Below are positions 1-41,740 of a stretch of DNA of 64,000 bases, one piece after another. This DNA is from Tubiluchus corallicola (lineage: Eukaryota > Priapulida > Priapulimorpha > Priapulimorphida > Tubiluchidae). Made by a program: the position numbers and the translations under genes. The stretch's first letter is position 1, and every line of letters begins with the position of its first letter. The DNA is taken from assembly GCA_030141605.1 (NCBI GenBank), contig JAQGDQ010000014.1, forward strand, positions 1,199,001 through 1,263,000, written 5' to 3'. The notes under the pieces are model-generated. The model saw only the letters and a program-made list of their open reading frames with translations. It was not told the DNA's origin and did not search any database.

Positions 1-1093
1 TTAAAGACGTCAGCATAATGTAAAAATGTGCTTTCAAAAACTGCTAAAATAATGTAAAAAACCGTTTACATTGTTTGGATATTGAACGCATGTGTGGTTT
101 AGGTCTTGTTTAGTGTGGCGGGAAACAATATTTTCTGTATATCTGTTCTGATAATAGTTATAGAGTGAAAGAGTGTCCAAAACTGAAAAGTATTCTTTCG
201 AAAGTTTATTATTACAAACTCCAGAACGAAGTTGTTGTATTTTGTTTTTTTGCATTGAAGTACTCACGTATTCTGAAATATAATGGCAGAGCCGTTTGAT
301 CTACATGTTTATTGCAGCATCCTCAGCAATCAACCCAATATATAAGGTTAGTATGACCTAATGAACTCGGCCAATCATCCTCTGGAACACTTAGTATAAT
401 ATACAAAGTTCTACTGTTTATAAAATCGAGTATCAAGGGAGTGTTTTGAAAGATGTTTCTGATTTTACTGATGCGTTTTTCGTTGATATATGAAAGTTGT
501 CATATTTAGTTTAATTACAGGTAATGACGTATGGTGTATTAGACTTGCTTTGCTGTAGCGATTATTAATTATCTGGTTTGCTTTTTTCTCATTCAGACCG
601 AATTTAAATCCATACGTATGACTATTGTCTCATTTGTTTGGTAATGCAAATTGCGAGGACGATATCAAGAAAGCTCTGTGTGCCAAAGTGAGAATGGCTG
701 CACATTTTAGCTCTGTGCACCAAAGTGAGAATGGTGGCATATTTGAATAGCTTTGTGTACCAAAGTGTGAGTAGTTGCATTTTTGAATATTTGGGTGACG
801 TGAGATTTGCCACTGGATAAAGTTAATCGATTTTTCCAGGATACCGACAACTGTAGGGCTGTAATTTTATGAACGTAAATTTAATTTTTAACATATTCAT
901 AGCGACAGCTTCACTAAAATGTTATGCACATTTCCTTACATATTCTATTTACTAGCTCGGTTTAGCTGTTAAATTTACATTTATGTTAGTGTATGATTGA
1001 AATACGATTGAAGTATGGCTTGTAGTTAATCGGCGCGGTTTGCTAAATTAACAGCAACGATTTTTCAAAGATTTTACATAACCTGCTCTGCAG
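1..1093. other. Non-coding stretch before the first exon-like segment
   Basis: AT-rich sequence with no reading frame that looks like a conserved protein. The only structure seen is the short tandem repeat at 672-788. If 1094-1296 is a real exon, part of this is an intron of a gene that starts to the left of the window. Confidence 0.4.
672..788. repeat. Three-copy tandem repeat, about 37-40 bp unit
   Basis: Three diverged copies begin at 672, 709 and 749. Each starts with AGCTYTGTG, continues with a CCAAAGTG block, and ends in a T-rich segment. No function is evident. Confidence 0.75.
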
Positions 1094-1296
1094 GTACACC
1101 AAGCATCAAGACTGAGGGTGCATCATTTATCGACTTGGACGCCAAATTCCACACTGAAAGACCAGCGAAGAAAGACCCAAATCGTTCTCATTGGTTTTGG
1201 TTTTACAAACGTGTTATTTTAGTGTTTTATTCTTTCTTGGTGTCTGTTTTGGTAATCAATTCATTAAGAATATTTGGTTCACTAGCATGTAGTTGA
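1094..1296 (+). CDS. Putative 3'-terminal coding exon of an unidentified protein with a membrane-type segment
   Basis: A CAG acceptor-like site ends at 1093. From 1096 the frame is open for 66 codons to TGA at 1294-1296. The predicted peptide has a polar start (TPSIKTEGASFIDLDAKF), a basic stretch (RPAKKDPNR), aromatics (HWFWFYKR) and then a hydrophobic run of about 20 residues (VILVFYSFLVSVLVI). Composition is less AT-biased than the flanks. I do not recognise the protein. If real, it would be the last exon of a + strand gene whose other exons lie to the left. It is not needed for GCH1, whose first exon is found at 5212. A chance open frame is the main alternative. Confidence 0.25.
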
Positions 1297-1689
1297 AAGC
1301 TGATCACTTTACGATTTGTCAAGGAAAAAAGTCAACAGACGATGCCTTAGTGGTGCGTTAGATAATTTACACGCATTAGTTATTTATACTACCGAAAAAA
1401 AAGAGTTTACTGATAACTTACCCCTACCTCGTTGAAAACGTCAAGAGAGATCATGCTATTGGCTTAATTGCTGGTAAATTACTTAGAAAACACGATCAAA
1501 TACGTTTAGATGACTGCTATGGTTAAACATAAATCTTTAGTCGTTAGTTTTAGGCATCCGGTAGCTGTATCCCGGAAATGTCGTAGAACCGGATGTTGCA
1601 GGCCATACAGGAAAATTACTCACACAGAGATACTAGAACATGTAGTGTATTTCACGCAGCTATTTAAAATTCGTCCCGGTTTTTATTAT

Positions 1690-2490
1690 GCCCGTTTAAA
1701 CGATCCGATTTTCATCCGTATTTGTCGGCTAACAAAATCGGGTGCCATTGGATGTTGTTGGATGGAGTCGGACTGCGGGACTGCCCCCCCCCCGACTGGT
1801 ATCGGAAGATGTCGGATATAACGTTTACACAATCCTATTTCTATCCGATTTTGTCGACCGACAAAGTCGGGAAAGATCATCCGATAAATTCTGTTTACTT
1901 GAAGCACTGAACAATTTAACATTGGTGTCTGACACATTCGTACTGTTTGAATGCTGCATTTGTTACATTTGCTTTGCGAAGACATCCAAATACCTCAATT
2001 TATTATAATCATCCTCGGCGAAGGCATTTTTATTCACATAATTAAATTTTATTATGGTTGAGTACTCTAGAGTAACGTGAAAAAATATAATATAATTGTT
2101 GTGTTCATTGTAACTCTGTTCTCCATCTGTCTGTCTCTCGCTCACTCTCTCTCTTTCACACACTCTCTCTATCACCCTCCTCTCTCTCTCTATCTATCTG
2201 TCTATCTATCTATCTATCCATCCATCCAACATCCATCCATCCATCCATCCATCCATCCAAGAATGCAAGAGGTGTTACTGTTGGCTGTCATCGCAGAAGT
2301 CGGATGAGAAGTTGAGCAACTCCCGACTTTCATGCGACATCATCCGACTACAAGTCGGACGTTAAATTTTTTCGTACACACGACATCTAACAATATCTGT
2401 CCGACGGCATCCGATTTTGTCGGACGACTTTGCCTGATCGTGTAAACGATTCATCCGACAATCCGATTTTGCCAGATCGTATAAATCATG
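1690..2490. repeat. Two clusters of TCGGA / CCGATTTTGTCGG words
   Basis: Clusters at about 1690-1890 and 2290-2490 share CCGATTTT, GTCGG, ATCCGA and GTTTA(A/C)ACGAT words in both orientations. The outer edges resemble each other as inverted copies. This suggests an old non-autonomous DNA element or internally palindromic repeat, split by the simple repeats at 2130-2263. No ORF inside looks like a transposase. Confidence 0.4.
2130..2263. repeat. Simple repeats: (CT)n, (TCTA)n and (CCAT)n
   Basis: Consecutive low-complexity blocks change from CT-rich to TCTA and then CCAT repeats. They produce meaningless open frames. Confidence 0.9.
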
Positions 2491-2730
2491 CATAAGATTA
2501 TTTTTTTTATTTTTGTGCTGTTTGTTCCTTTAATAACTCGCAGGGTCGTAAGGCAGAAATTCCATAAGGTAGAAATCACAGAACATAAATGTTGTCTCTG
2601 CTGGTTAAAGACCTATATCTAATGTTAAGTAAAATTCGTCTTCTGCCTCGTCAGCATCATGATATTTTCAAACGTGTTTATGTATGACCCTAGAACCCAG
2701 GAATGCCGGGATTAAAGATCACACCTTTAC

Positions 2731-2950
2731 AATACAATGCAATGCAATGCAATGCAATGCAATGCAATGCAATGCAATACAATACAATACAATACAATAC
2801 AATACAATACAATACAATACAATACAATACAATACAATACAATACAATACAATACAATACAATACAATACAATACAATACAATACAATACAATACAATAC
2901 AATACAATACAATACAATACAATACAATACAATACAATACAATACAATAC
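2731..2950. repeat. Pentanucleotide microsatellite, 44 units (AATAC with 8 AATGC)
   Basis: The block is exactly 220 bp: one AATAC, eight AATGC (2736-2775) and 35 AATAC (2776-2950), with no interruption. It abuts a retroposon-like 3' end on the right. Confidence 0.98.
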
Positions 2951-3070
2951 CTTTATTTAATGTCCGTTTTCACGAAATAAAACATTAGCCTACGGGCTAG
3001 TTTCACAGACATAAAAACAATAAGATCCATTTACAAATAATATCAGCTGTTCGAATCTTGTTTTTCGCTA
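2951..3070 (-). mobile_element. Probable retroposon 3' end bearing the pentanucleotide tail
   Basis: Read on the - strand, the sequence ends in GGACATTAAATAAAGG directly before the (TATTG)n tract at 2731-2950. A similar end, GACATTCAATAAAA followed by (ATT)n, occurs at 14816. This fits a 5'-truncated non-LTR element whose 3' tail is a simple repeat. No coding part is recognisable. Confidence 0.4.
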
Positions 3071-3075
3071 AACTG

Positions 3076-3600
3076 CACTCAGTTTTGAGCTAGAGCCACT
3101 TCATTTTGGTGGTGACTAGTTGAAGTCGAGTTCCTGTGGGTATGAGAAAATTTTCCGCCAGGGGCAAAAACTGAAATTAGAGGATACCAATGCTTCTAGA
3201 GGCAAGCAACAGTGGCTTGTGGTACAGCAACGAAAGGCCTGCATGAGACAAACTTGCACCCAGACCCGTTGACCCCCGACCCAACTATGGGACAAAAACC
3301 GAAAATTTGGGCCGAAGAGACAAACGTTTACAGTGTCGAGAAACAGCAAATTGTAACATACCAAATAAAAGGTATCGGTGAGACGACTTGAATGGTATGA
3401 GTTATTCCTATATAAGTTTACCTCTAACCCCAATGTTACGGGTCAAAAGTGACAAGTTCTGATTTTAGTATCTGGTATAGCAAGTCTAAATGAAATGTAT
3501 CGATGAGACAAATTGAATGACGTACGTTGACCGTGATTGACTGATCTTTGACCCGTCAAAAGTTGTTAAAATGACCCGTCATTAAAATGAAATTCAATTT
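3076..3600 (-). mobile_element. Tandem-repeat-bearing repeat element, copy 1 (antisense to copy 2)
   Basis: Its + strand matches the reverse complement of 12040-12810. Shared landmarks, in order, are a GAGCTAGWGCCAC block, a GGTGGTG block, a TTCCGCYAGGGGCAAAAAC block, then two to three copies of a monomer containing GTCTCATCGA and CATTT. Monomers of about 140 bp follow a unique flank in both places, so this is one repeat family and not two unrelated tandem arrays. Coding capacity is not apparent. Confidence 0.6.
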
Positions 3601-3930
3601 TAATTCATATAGGTAATGCAGCATGTCGAGTTCAGTGGATGCATTGTTGTGACCTTCAGTGCCTTGACCTACACACACGGGTAAAAAGTCTCAAATTCCA
3701 ATTTCACTAAAACACTACTTACGAACATGTTGTTGATTATTTAAAAAAAAATTGTTAATTCATAATAAAATCTGTCACTGTAGATCAAGCATCTACTAGC
3801 TGGAGGAAATAGAATCGTACAACTGTTCTTGACACATTAAAAATTGTAATGGTGATCAGTTCTTGTTGTAGTTGTTGTTGTCATCGTCGTCTCGTCGTCG
3901 TCGTTTTTCTAAATCGAACGAGGGATCACT

Positions 3931-4065
3931 TTTCATCTCGTAATTCAGTTGCTTGTTTTGTTCTAATTTTAAAGTGAACAAAATTCGGACTTCGGAATTT
4001 CACTATCAAATTTCATCTCGTAATTCAATTGCTTGTTTTGCTCTAATTTTAAAGTGAACAAAATT
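3931..4065 (+). repeat. Two-copy direct repeat with 80-bp offset
   Basis: A 54-bp segment starting TTTCATCTCGTAATTCA occurs at 3931 and again at 4011 with only a few differences. The second copy lies in a short open frame with no protein likeness. Confidence 0.85.
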
Positions 4066-5015
4066 TGTAGTGTGTCTTTGCTTGCCTCTGCTTTTATATT
4101 TCGTATCTATAAGAATCCTATCGAAATATTTCTGTCTAATCGCCACTTTTTCTCGCGTATTAAGTTACCTGTAAATATGTTGAAACATAGGCTGACGAGT
4201 GACGAAACATCATGGAATTCTTGCAGTACAACCATTCCTAGTACAATGGGCTCATTATAGCGCTGATTACCAAATTCGTGTAGTTATGTAGACTTTATTG
4301 GTTCGACCTTCATCAGAGAATTTTTAAAATGTGCATAATCTGCGTGTGTTAATTACAATATTAGAAGTTTAAAAGTGTTGTAAGCACGAGAATAATGTTT
4401 GCAAGTCGTCGTAAGAATAATAAGTACTGCTCAATCTTATAATTGCATCGGTGAAGTAACTCATTAAATCTAATGTGTTTACGAGAATTTCAGAAGTCCT
4501 AGATTATCTTAGGTCTTAATTGTATCGTTTAGCTTTTGGGATATATTTTCAGTAACAACAATTTTTAAAGAATTTACACTCGCCCGGACTTTCCTACAAT
4601 GTTAAAAGTGCTCTAGATTTTTCAGCTATAAATCAAGAATATGTACTGCAATCGCTTAGAATGGTATAGGACGATACGAGCTACGACATGCCTATTTTAT
4701 TGGTCTATTAAAATCCAATTGTTTTCCACGTACCCAATATTTATGCTTTCGTAGCCCCTGTGTCTAAATGAATTTTACTCGCATTACAAGCACGTGTAGT
4801 GCCATTCATTTGCAACAAAGTGAAAGCTATTGTGCCACCTAATGTAACTTGGCAGTGACTAGATTGTGTGGTGTGAAAATACAAAAGATTTTTATTTTAT
4901 ATTGTAAACTCTGTTATTTAGGAAACGATAATTTGTTAGACATGCAAATTGGCATGGTGTAAAATGTCCACCTATACGAGTTATTGATGATTTAGCTTCA
5001 AGGATTAAAATGTTC
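4066..5015. other. Upstream region of GCH1, no gene seen
   Basis: AT-rich and without a convincing coding frame. An E-box-like CACGTG is present near 4792 and a CCAATTG near 4717. These are candidate upstream promoter words only because they precede GCH1. The region just before the gene turns GC-richer (about 5030-5060, CACGCGCGC). Confidence 0.35.
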
Positions 5016-5023
5016 TGACGTCA
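5016..5023. promoter_or_regulatory. Perfect CRE palindrome (TGACGTCA) upstream of GCH1
   Basis: The full 8-bp cAMP-response element lies about 190 bp before the GCH1 start codon, in a locally GC-richer stretch. A TATA-like TATAAT follows near 5076. Mammalian GCH1 proximal promoters are known to use a CRE together with a CCAAT box for cAMP induction, so position and motif make sense. Binding by CREB/ATF here is inference. Confidence 0.5.
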
Positions 5024-5211
5024 GGCGCACGGAATGGCTGGATGCACGCGCGCAAACGTCGCACTACCACAACCCAGTATAATAGGTGATGGTAATACCC
5101 TAGCTCATTCATATGTGAAGGTCAGTTCCAACTACTGTGTGCATGAAACAAAGTAAAGAATAAAAACTAAAGGTAGGAGAACTACCCAGGAGAATAGGAA
5201 AGCATCCACTA

Positions 5212-23403
<18,192 letters not shown>

Positions 23404-24577
23404 CTAGCTGTTCAGAATCCTGAAACTCGAAACTCTACGGGAAACATATAAAAGCGTGAAAAACTTCTATTGCACAAACAATAACAGCTACAGAGAGTAT
23501 TGCGTGATCAATTTGAACAGTAAATAAGTCTAAAGGCTCACATTAATTCCGCTTGCAGAGAGCAATGACAAGTTTACTAATGTCAAAATTTTTATTGTAA
23601 TCCGCTAATGATCAATGTTTTCGCGTATCATTCATCGAGTGGCCTCAATATCGTCAATTTAATCGTGCAGGTGAACATTCACTTACAGCTTCAGCATTAG
23701 ATACATGTCATATGATCACCTATACTCAATAATGCACACCTTTCAGCCTGACAATAATTATGTAAAAAATATCGAACCGTGGCTAAAGGTTTAGGTGCCA
23801 GGCCTATAATAATAGTTTATCTGTTAACTAATCGATAATTTGTGTCTGGTAATTTGAAATTTTATCCGTTTTTATGATGGGTTGACATACATGCGTAAAT
23901 TATAAAGCGAAATGTACTGTCTCTTATATAAAATATATCGATACTAGGTTGGTTAGGCTAACTAACATTTGCAGCTCAAGTCTGCATGCGGCTTTATGTA
24001 CATGGCGCTTGTCTTGTTGTGTATATAGTAAATAATAATTATATAGCTATTATATTGTAAATGTTAAGCAAATTAATAAAAAGGTTGCTTGACCCAACAG
24101 GCTGGCCTTAACTTTTGTCGAGGCAATTCATTATACTTCAAGCCAGGATCCAGCAATCAACGGAGAGTCTACTTAGTACGCGTATGATTGTGGCCGAACC
24201 GGAACATATCTCATTATCAAAGTTAATCCTCTAAGATGAGCGTGCTGCCAAGTAGATGGGTCTCAGCTCTAGCTTAGATATATATGTATCTGCTTTGGAC
24301 GAGATAATTAGCTGGAGAGACCGAGGTCGTAAAACCCTTTCTTAGTGGAACCCAGTAATTTATTTAAAACATATTTTTGATATTTATTTGCTTTTTATTT
24401 ATTTATTTAAATTAGCCATAACAAATTAACACTATAATGAAAAAAAATACAACACAATAAATTGGCCAGGCAGACCTGCACAATGTGAAAAGAATATCAC
24501 ATAACGTACAGACCACCCAAAGTAACGTGACAGAGCTTTACTTGACAGATTCAATTTACCAGACAATCCCAAGACTG
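23404..24577 (+). other. GCH1 3' UTR candidate and following intergenic DNA
   Basis: No coding frame. An AATAAA hexamer at 24075-24080 is the clearest polyadenylation signal after the stop codon, giving a 3' UTR of about 0.7 kb if used. The rest is AT-rich with no recognised element. Confidence 0.35.
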
Positions 24578-24846
24578 TTCAAAAAATTTCCAGGACTGGT
24601 GTCACAAAAGATGTATTCCAAATCCAAACTACAAACTACAAGTTTTCCCCTTCAAAGTAACCCCGTGGAGTCAACGCATTTCCAGCCTCTGCCATGCCTC
24701 CATGCACTCCTGGAAGGATTATTCCGGGATCCTCCGCAGCTCCGTCGTCACCTTGAAGGGGATTACTTTTAAGAGGAAACTTGTAGTTTGTAGTTTAGAT
24801 TTGAAATATATCTTTTGTGATACCAGTCCTGGAACTTTTCTGACAC
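24578..24846. mobile_element. Foldback/MITE-like hairpin element with ~85-bp arms
   Basis: Arm 24578-24664 and arm 24758-24846 are near-perfect inverted copies. CCAGGACTGGTGTCACAAAA pairs with the complementary block near 24810-24835, and AAACTACAAACTACAAGTTT pairs with its partner near 24780-24796. The roughly 95-bp loop is GC-rich and contains GGATCC. The two open frames over the arms read nearly the same peptide on opposite strands, which is the inverted repeat and not a gene. Confidence 0.7.
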
Positions 24847-27149
24847 ACCTGGTATGCAGAGCTTCCGAGTTCGGTAGTAGGATGGGCAAATAGCAGCAAG
24901 CCCAGTGTTTCTTAAGTTTAGTCGGCTGTATACACTTTATTATGTCTATAGCCATGTCGATTCTTGCGCTTTCTTTCATGTTTGGCATAACCAAAAGTTC
25001 TAAATAAATTCCAGCTTTATACAAAACATTTTGTCACTACACCGAGAAAACACTGTAACGAAGATAATTTGTGATATGTTAATGCACTCACAACTGGATC
25101 ATGGCTCGAGCTATCATTTCACAATGATACACGCTACAGAGGAGCGAAGACGTCACTCATTTAATTTGTATAACAGGGCGATTTTCTGCATTTTAAAAAC
25201 GAACTGACGGCGGCTACGATGTCCAAGATCCAACTCTGGATTGCTACTTCCAGCGGAATTTAGTAGAATTGCGGTAAAAATTACGAGAAACGATATAATA
25301 TGAGATCGAAGATGCAAAAATCAAAGAAACTTAATGAAAAGTTAGCTAGCAAACTTGTCCTGCATCTCTCATATTAGAAATCCTACGGAATAGGTGCTAA
25401 GGTAACGAACGCACCTGCCTATACTGCTACTGAACCACGAAAGCTCTGTATAACGGACTATTAAATTATATATTGCTAGTATGCAAAGGCTTCATAATTG
25501 GTGAAACACAATTTATTACAAACATAGTGGTGGGGTGACAATAAACGGAATTTTGCCTGCAGTACATACAATATTGTGGTAATGGAAACACTGGTTTTAA
25601 TCAGTGAATTACCATTACGGCTAACATTTGTTCACGAAGATTTTTTACGGTCCTTTCAAGTAATATGCGAGTAACATGCTCGCTGCATTATCTAACCTTA
25701 AGCAATTTGCGCTTTTCACGACTTTGTTGTGCGTGTGCATAGAAACGAGTGAAGCTGTGGTCAAGACATTTTTGCCAGGTACATATCCTAATAATATAAG
25801 TGGCTCTGCACCGCCCCTACATTAAAATTGTATGAGTATACACACCGCAGAAATAGCTGTAACTACATTATTATCATAGTCTCAAAAATGCTCAGAAATG
25901 ATCAGAGAGACCGATCGTTTGCACTTCGTCGTTCCTCCTTCGTTTTTCTTACCGTTAGTGGGACTTCTCAGTTCTCATTCGTTAATTGGGATCCTGGTAA
26001 TGTTAATGACATATTGATTATTTGTATTTTGTTTACCGTAATCATGTCAGAAAGCACCTCTTATCTTATATTTTATTACGTACTTCCTTAAGAAAATTTG
26101 AAATCCAGTGACGTTTTTTTCTAAAGGCTGGCAACATAGCAAGTCAGTTTGATTATGCTGAATCCGAAAAAAACTGCTAGCAGCTTGAAGAATTATAGGG
26201 CAAAAGGTCAGGAACACAAAAACATAAAAGGCCACTAAGATTTTGTACATGCATTGTAAAGAAATTCCCAGAAAAATATTATGAAAAGGCGATTATGACA
26301 TATATTGGCATATTGCAGGGTAGCTGGGCATAATCCATTTCTGTTACTTCATTTTAAAAATGGCCGCCACACGAAACAAAAATATGCCAATACTGCAATA
26401 TTAACTGTTTCACCCAAAGATCTATTATAAAAATTAAATTATTTTTACTAATTCAACCTGAAATTGCTAGGCCTACATGTATCTGACCCCCCTTCTCGCT
26501 GTTATATATTGACTTGACTTTAACTGGCCAACTAGAATCTATGTACTCGTGCTACTTGAACTTTCATTGGTATTAATGATGGTTGAAACTGGTGCTGTCA
26601 TTCAAGTTGTAGCCTCAAATTCATGGCTAAAGACGACTATTACTATTGCGTTTTTTAATTATTTAATTTATGTTTAATTATATTTTTTAATTTTTTTAAT
26701 TAACTTTCCACAACATAGTCTGAACCACGCCTCTCTGCTTTAGAATCCTATAAAACATTTATGATTCATTAACAATACGCAAATGACATAGGCTGGATTA
26801 GTGCATCAAATTTTCAAACTGACATAGTAAAAAGTGATTTCTAAAAAACAGGAAAAATGAAATATTAAAGTACACCAGTCAAACATAGAACATAATTATA
26901 GTGTTGCAAGAGAAGATAATGAGTCATGGAAAATGTGTAAATAAGTGGGCAGTTGGGATGATATGAAAATAGAAAGCAACAAGCAATGCATGCTTTCCTT
27001 CTAGGGAAGAATGTTTTGAGAATATTATGTAGCGAGAAATCAAGCCTTAACACAAGACTTCGATTATTTAATGCATACGATAACAAGCATATTTACGGCA
27101 GTGAAAGACTGGTTTAATGATTACTTAAGAAAAACAGATTCGCACATTT
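24847..27149. other. Intergenic stretch between GCH1 and R-Ras, no gene seen
   Basis: AT-rich with a few TA/TTTAA runs (about 26650-26705). Open frames at 25828-26091, 26047-26250 and 26865-27086 show no domain and no splice context. Confidence 0.4.
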
Positions 27150-27420
27150 CATAGAAGTTTCCTAAAGAAAGTTTTAAAGATAAGATGTTCTTTCATAACC
27201 AACAACGAAGATTTGTACACTGGAATGAAGGAAATTCTTGGAGCAGAAAAGACAGATCTGAATATTAAGATTATTAGGACACTTTCTCAGATCACCAAGT
27301 GAAACACCAGTTAAATTCATTTTAAAGAAAGCCTTAAACACTTGCAAAAATCATCCGGCATACCAAAAACAACTTGGATTGCTAAAATAATAAATATGTT
27401 CAACAACTCCAACCAAATCT
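27150..27420 (+). mobile_element. Possible LINE ORF2 C-terminal fragment
   Basis: Two adjoining frames, broken by one shift, read ITNNEDLYTGMKEILGAEK and IIRTLSQITK, then ETPVKFILKKALNTCKNH. The order resembles the region after the reverse transcriptase in some LINEs (the N-E-E, H-x-x-R, T-P pattern). Short and degenerate. Confidence 0.3.
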
Positions 27421-27756
27421 AGCTTTAGGACCAGGATAACTTACGCTGTTCGCTGCAAATAGGACTGGACGGAATGCCCTAGTATATGGTAACGCCTCAA
27501 TGATCTGCTACAGATAAAAGACTTATAAAAGATGATTATTTAAGTGCTATTATTGTGCCGGTGAGTTTGGTGATGCCCATATAAATTCAACTTAAAACAA
27601 CTAAAACTTGTCGATTGGGTAGCTACTAGCTAGCACTTTTCAACGTTATCGTTTTTTGTTTCTACAAGTTTAGTCTTGTAGTCTGGTACTTCTTTACTGT
27701 GTTTTTAGTAAATAATAAACGTTATAAGTTTTATGCAGTTGCTTTTTAAACCAGTC

Positions 27757-27784
27757 ATGTCTGTTTTGCGAAATTTCATATACA

Positions 27785-27792
<8 letters not shown>
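27757..27792 (+). promoter_or_regulatory. Upstream ORF overlapping the R-Ras start codon
   Basis: An ATG at 27757 opens an 11-codon frame ([11 protein letters not shown], then TAG) that ends 8 bases into the R-Ras coding sequence. If the transcript starts upstream of 27757 this could lower R-Ras translation. Whether it is transcribed is unknown. Confidence 0.3.
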
Positions 27793-39670
<11,878 letters not shown>

Positions 39671-40609
39671 TGCAGGACCTGTATACATATATGTATCCTA
39701 TTTTTATCTGCAAAGTACAGGAATAATTTTTAGTAATTGCAAGTATAATGCATATTCATATCATGGTCAAGTATATAAATGATAACTATTACACTATGAT
39801 GGATAATCATTTGTATTAGAAAGTAAGCTAGATTTCATAATCAAAATGACATGTTATTTTTGCAATTTTTCATAGCAATTCAAAGCATTTGAGAGCTGAT
39901 GAAAAATTATATTGTTCTTACTTTATATATTTAAAAATTCAGTGCAGTGCTACATTATTTACAGTTAGACAATTATTTACTTGTAGTTTCTTGTATTTTC
40001 AATTACGTCTGCAGCTTTGATTCTAATACAAATTTCCTTTGAGCATAATGATGAATTTGAATGAAACTATTCAGAAATTTTTTGCTTTTATTAGGCATCT
40101 GGGTTGCTTTAACATGGTATGTTAAAGCAACCATTTATGATTTTAATGCTTGTGATATTTTGGTTTTATATTTTTTTATTGTGGTTTTACACTTGTTCAT
40201 CATAGCTCCTGCCCTAATAATTATTTGTCTTGAAACTCGACTATGATTTTGCACAAGTTGACAAGATACTCGTCTCACTTGCAAATAAGTAAGCATTTAC
40301 CATGCAAATTTTTTAATGCGAAGATGCCCTTCATTCAGATTGAGTAATGCAGAGACTGTAATGAACCTGTAACAGTAATCTTATTTGGTTTACTTGCTCT
40401 ATTATTTTTTAATTTGAGAAATCTACAAACTTTCATTTTCGTCCTATTTTCGTAAATGGCATAGCAGACAGATTTTCCGTGTCGTAAATTAAATATACTA
40501 ATGCTGTTATTTATTAAGATTAATTACCACTACCTTGTTATACGTTAAACCATTTGTGTCAGCTTCTGGTAGCTGTGATATTTTTTTGTTTCAAACCTAT
40601 ATGTTACAG
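39671..40609 (+). other. R-Ras 3' UTR candidate
   Basis: AT-rich sequence after the stop codon. No canonical AATAAA lies close by; the first clear one is near 40789, so the 3' UTR length is uncertain. The 61-codon frame at 40061-40246 is hydrophobic and not conserved in any family I know. Confidence 0.3.
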
Positions 40610-41740
40610 GCAATGTGTAAAATTCAGACATTTTATAAAATTCCTAGACATTTCATATAACACATATGCGTTGCAGGAAAAGTGTGAAACAAATCTTTTT
40701 GCTGCAACTGTTTCACACTTTACCTAGGCGTTTTGTATTATAACATTTAGGAATTTATAAAATGTGTAAAGTGACTTTGGCAAAGAATAAAATGAGCATA
40801 TTTCACATTGAATCAAACTTTTCTTACCTATTTTGTACATTACCTATACATTATATGAAATGCCACAAAACGACTTAGTAAATGTACAAAACTAAGCGAG
40901 CTGTTCAAGTAAACCGGTGAGTTAATTGTTTTACTTGTAATGGGCGCAACATCGCCACCTCTGATAGGCTGCTTAATCAGCTGGATCATTTTCCATAGCT
41001 AGAAATTAAGACTTCAGCCGGATTCAGAAAAGCTCTTATGAACAATTTTCTTCACAAGTTTATGCAAACGGACATTCTTAGTTCCACGCACAGATTCATT
41101 AAACTACTTTTCCTAAAAATCTTCTTAAATGTGAGGCTTGGAGCTTACATGCAAACAATTTTGCATGTTGTCATTAGCTTAAATGCTATAATTGGTGTAG
41201 TGATGGAAGAAGAAGAGATTAATAATAGAAATTTAATGTGCAGATAACGTATTTTTTCCAATACATTAAAATTAGAAATTTTAGCATTTATGAATTGTAG
41301 CCCGCACAGCACACCATAAGACTTGCATCTCTCTCTCTCTCTTTCTCCCTGTTTCTGTCTCTGTCTTTCAGCCAAGCAACGAATCACACAAATTTGCAAC
41401 AGCATTTAAGCGTAACTTGGTTCAATTTCATATATTCCTTAAAATAAAATTTACTTTATATATAATGCCTAGGAGAATTATATCAGGACAATTGAACATT
41501 TCTCATATTTTTAAATTAACTAAAATTTATTAGACATTCTATGAAATGCCAAGGAAAACTATACTTAACATCTAAGAATTACATAGTTTGCCTAGAGAGA
41601 CTTTTGCATTGTATATAATGTCTAAGAAAAGTGTAGAAGGAGCTGTTTTAGACACTTTACCTGGCTTATTTTGGCACTCTATAAAATGTCTAGGGCTCTA
41701 GGCATTCTATAAAATACCCGATTTCACACTTTGCCTGTAA
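40610..41740. repeat. Cluster of degenerate palindromes around CCTAGACATTNTATAAAATG
   Basis: At least eight related words occur near 40634, 40645, 40725, 40755, 40845, 41455, 41535, 41605, 41675 and 41705. They centre on TATAAAATG/CATTYTATA with flanking CCTAG and nearby ACTTTACC or AAAAGTGTGAAAC blocks in both orientations. A consensus would be nearly self-complementary. A CT-rich microsatellite (about 41330-41370) lies in the middle. Confidence 0.5.

Noticed and set aside
2684-2988. Several 70-98 codon frames of repeated IQYNT or LYCIV residues
   Set aside because: They are translations of the pentanucleotide microsatellite in all frames.
24485-25024. Opposite-strand frames sharing PGLVSQK and KSKLQTTSF
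   Set aside because: The shared peptide comes from the two arms of an inverted repeat.
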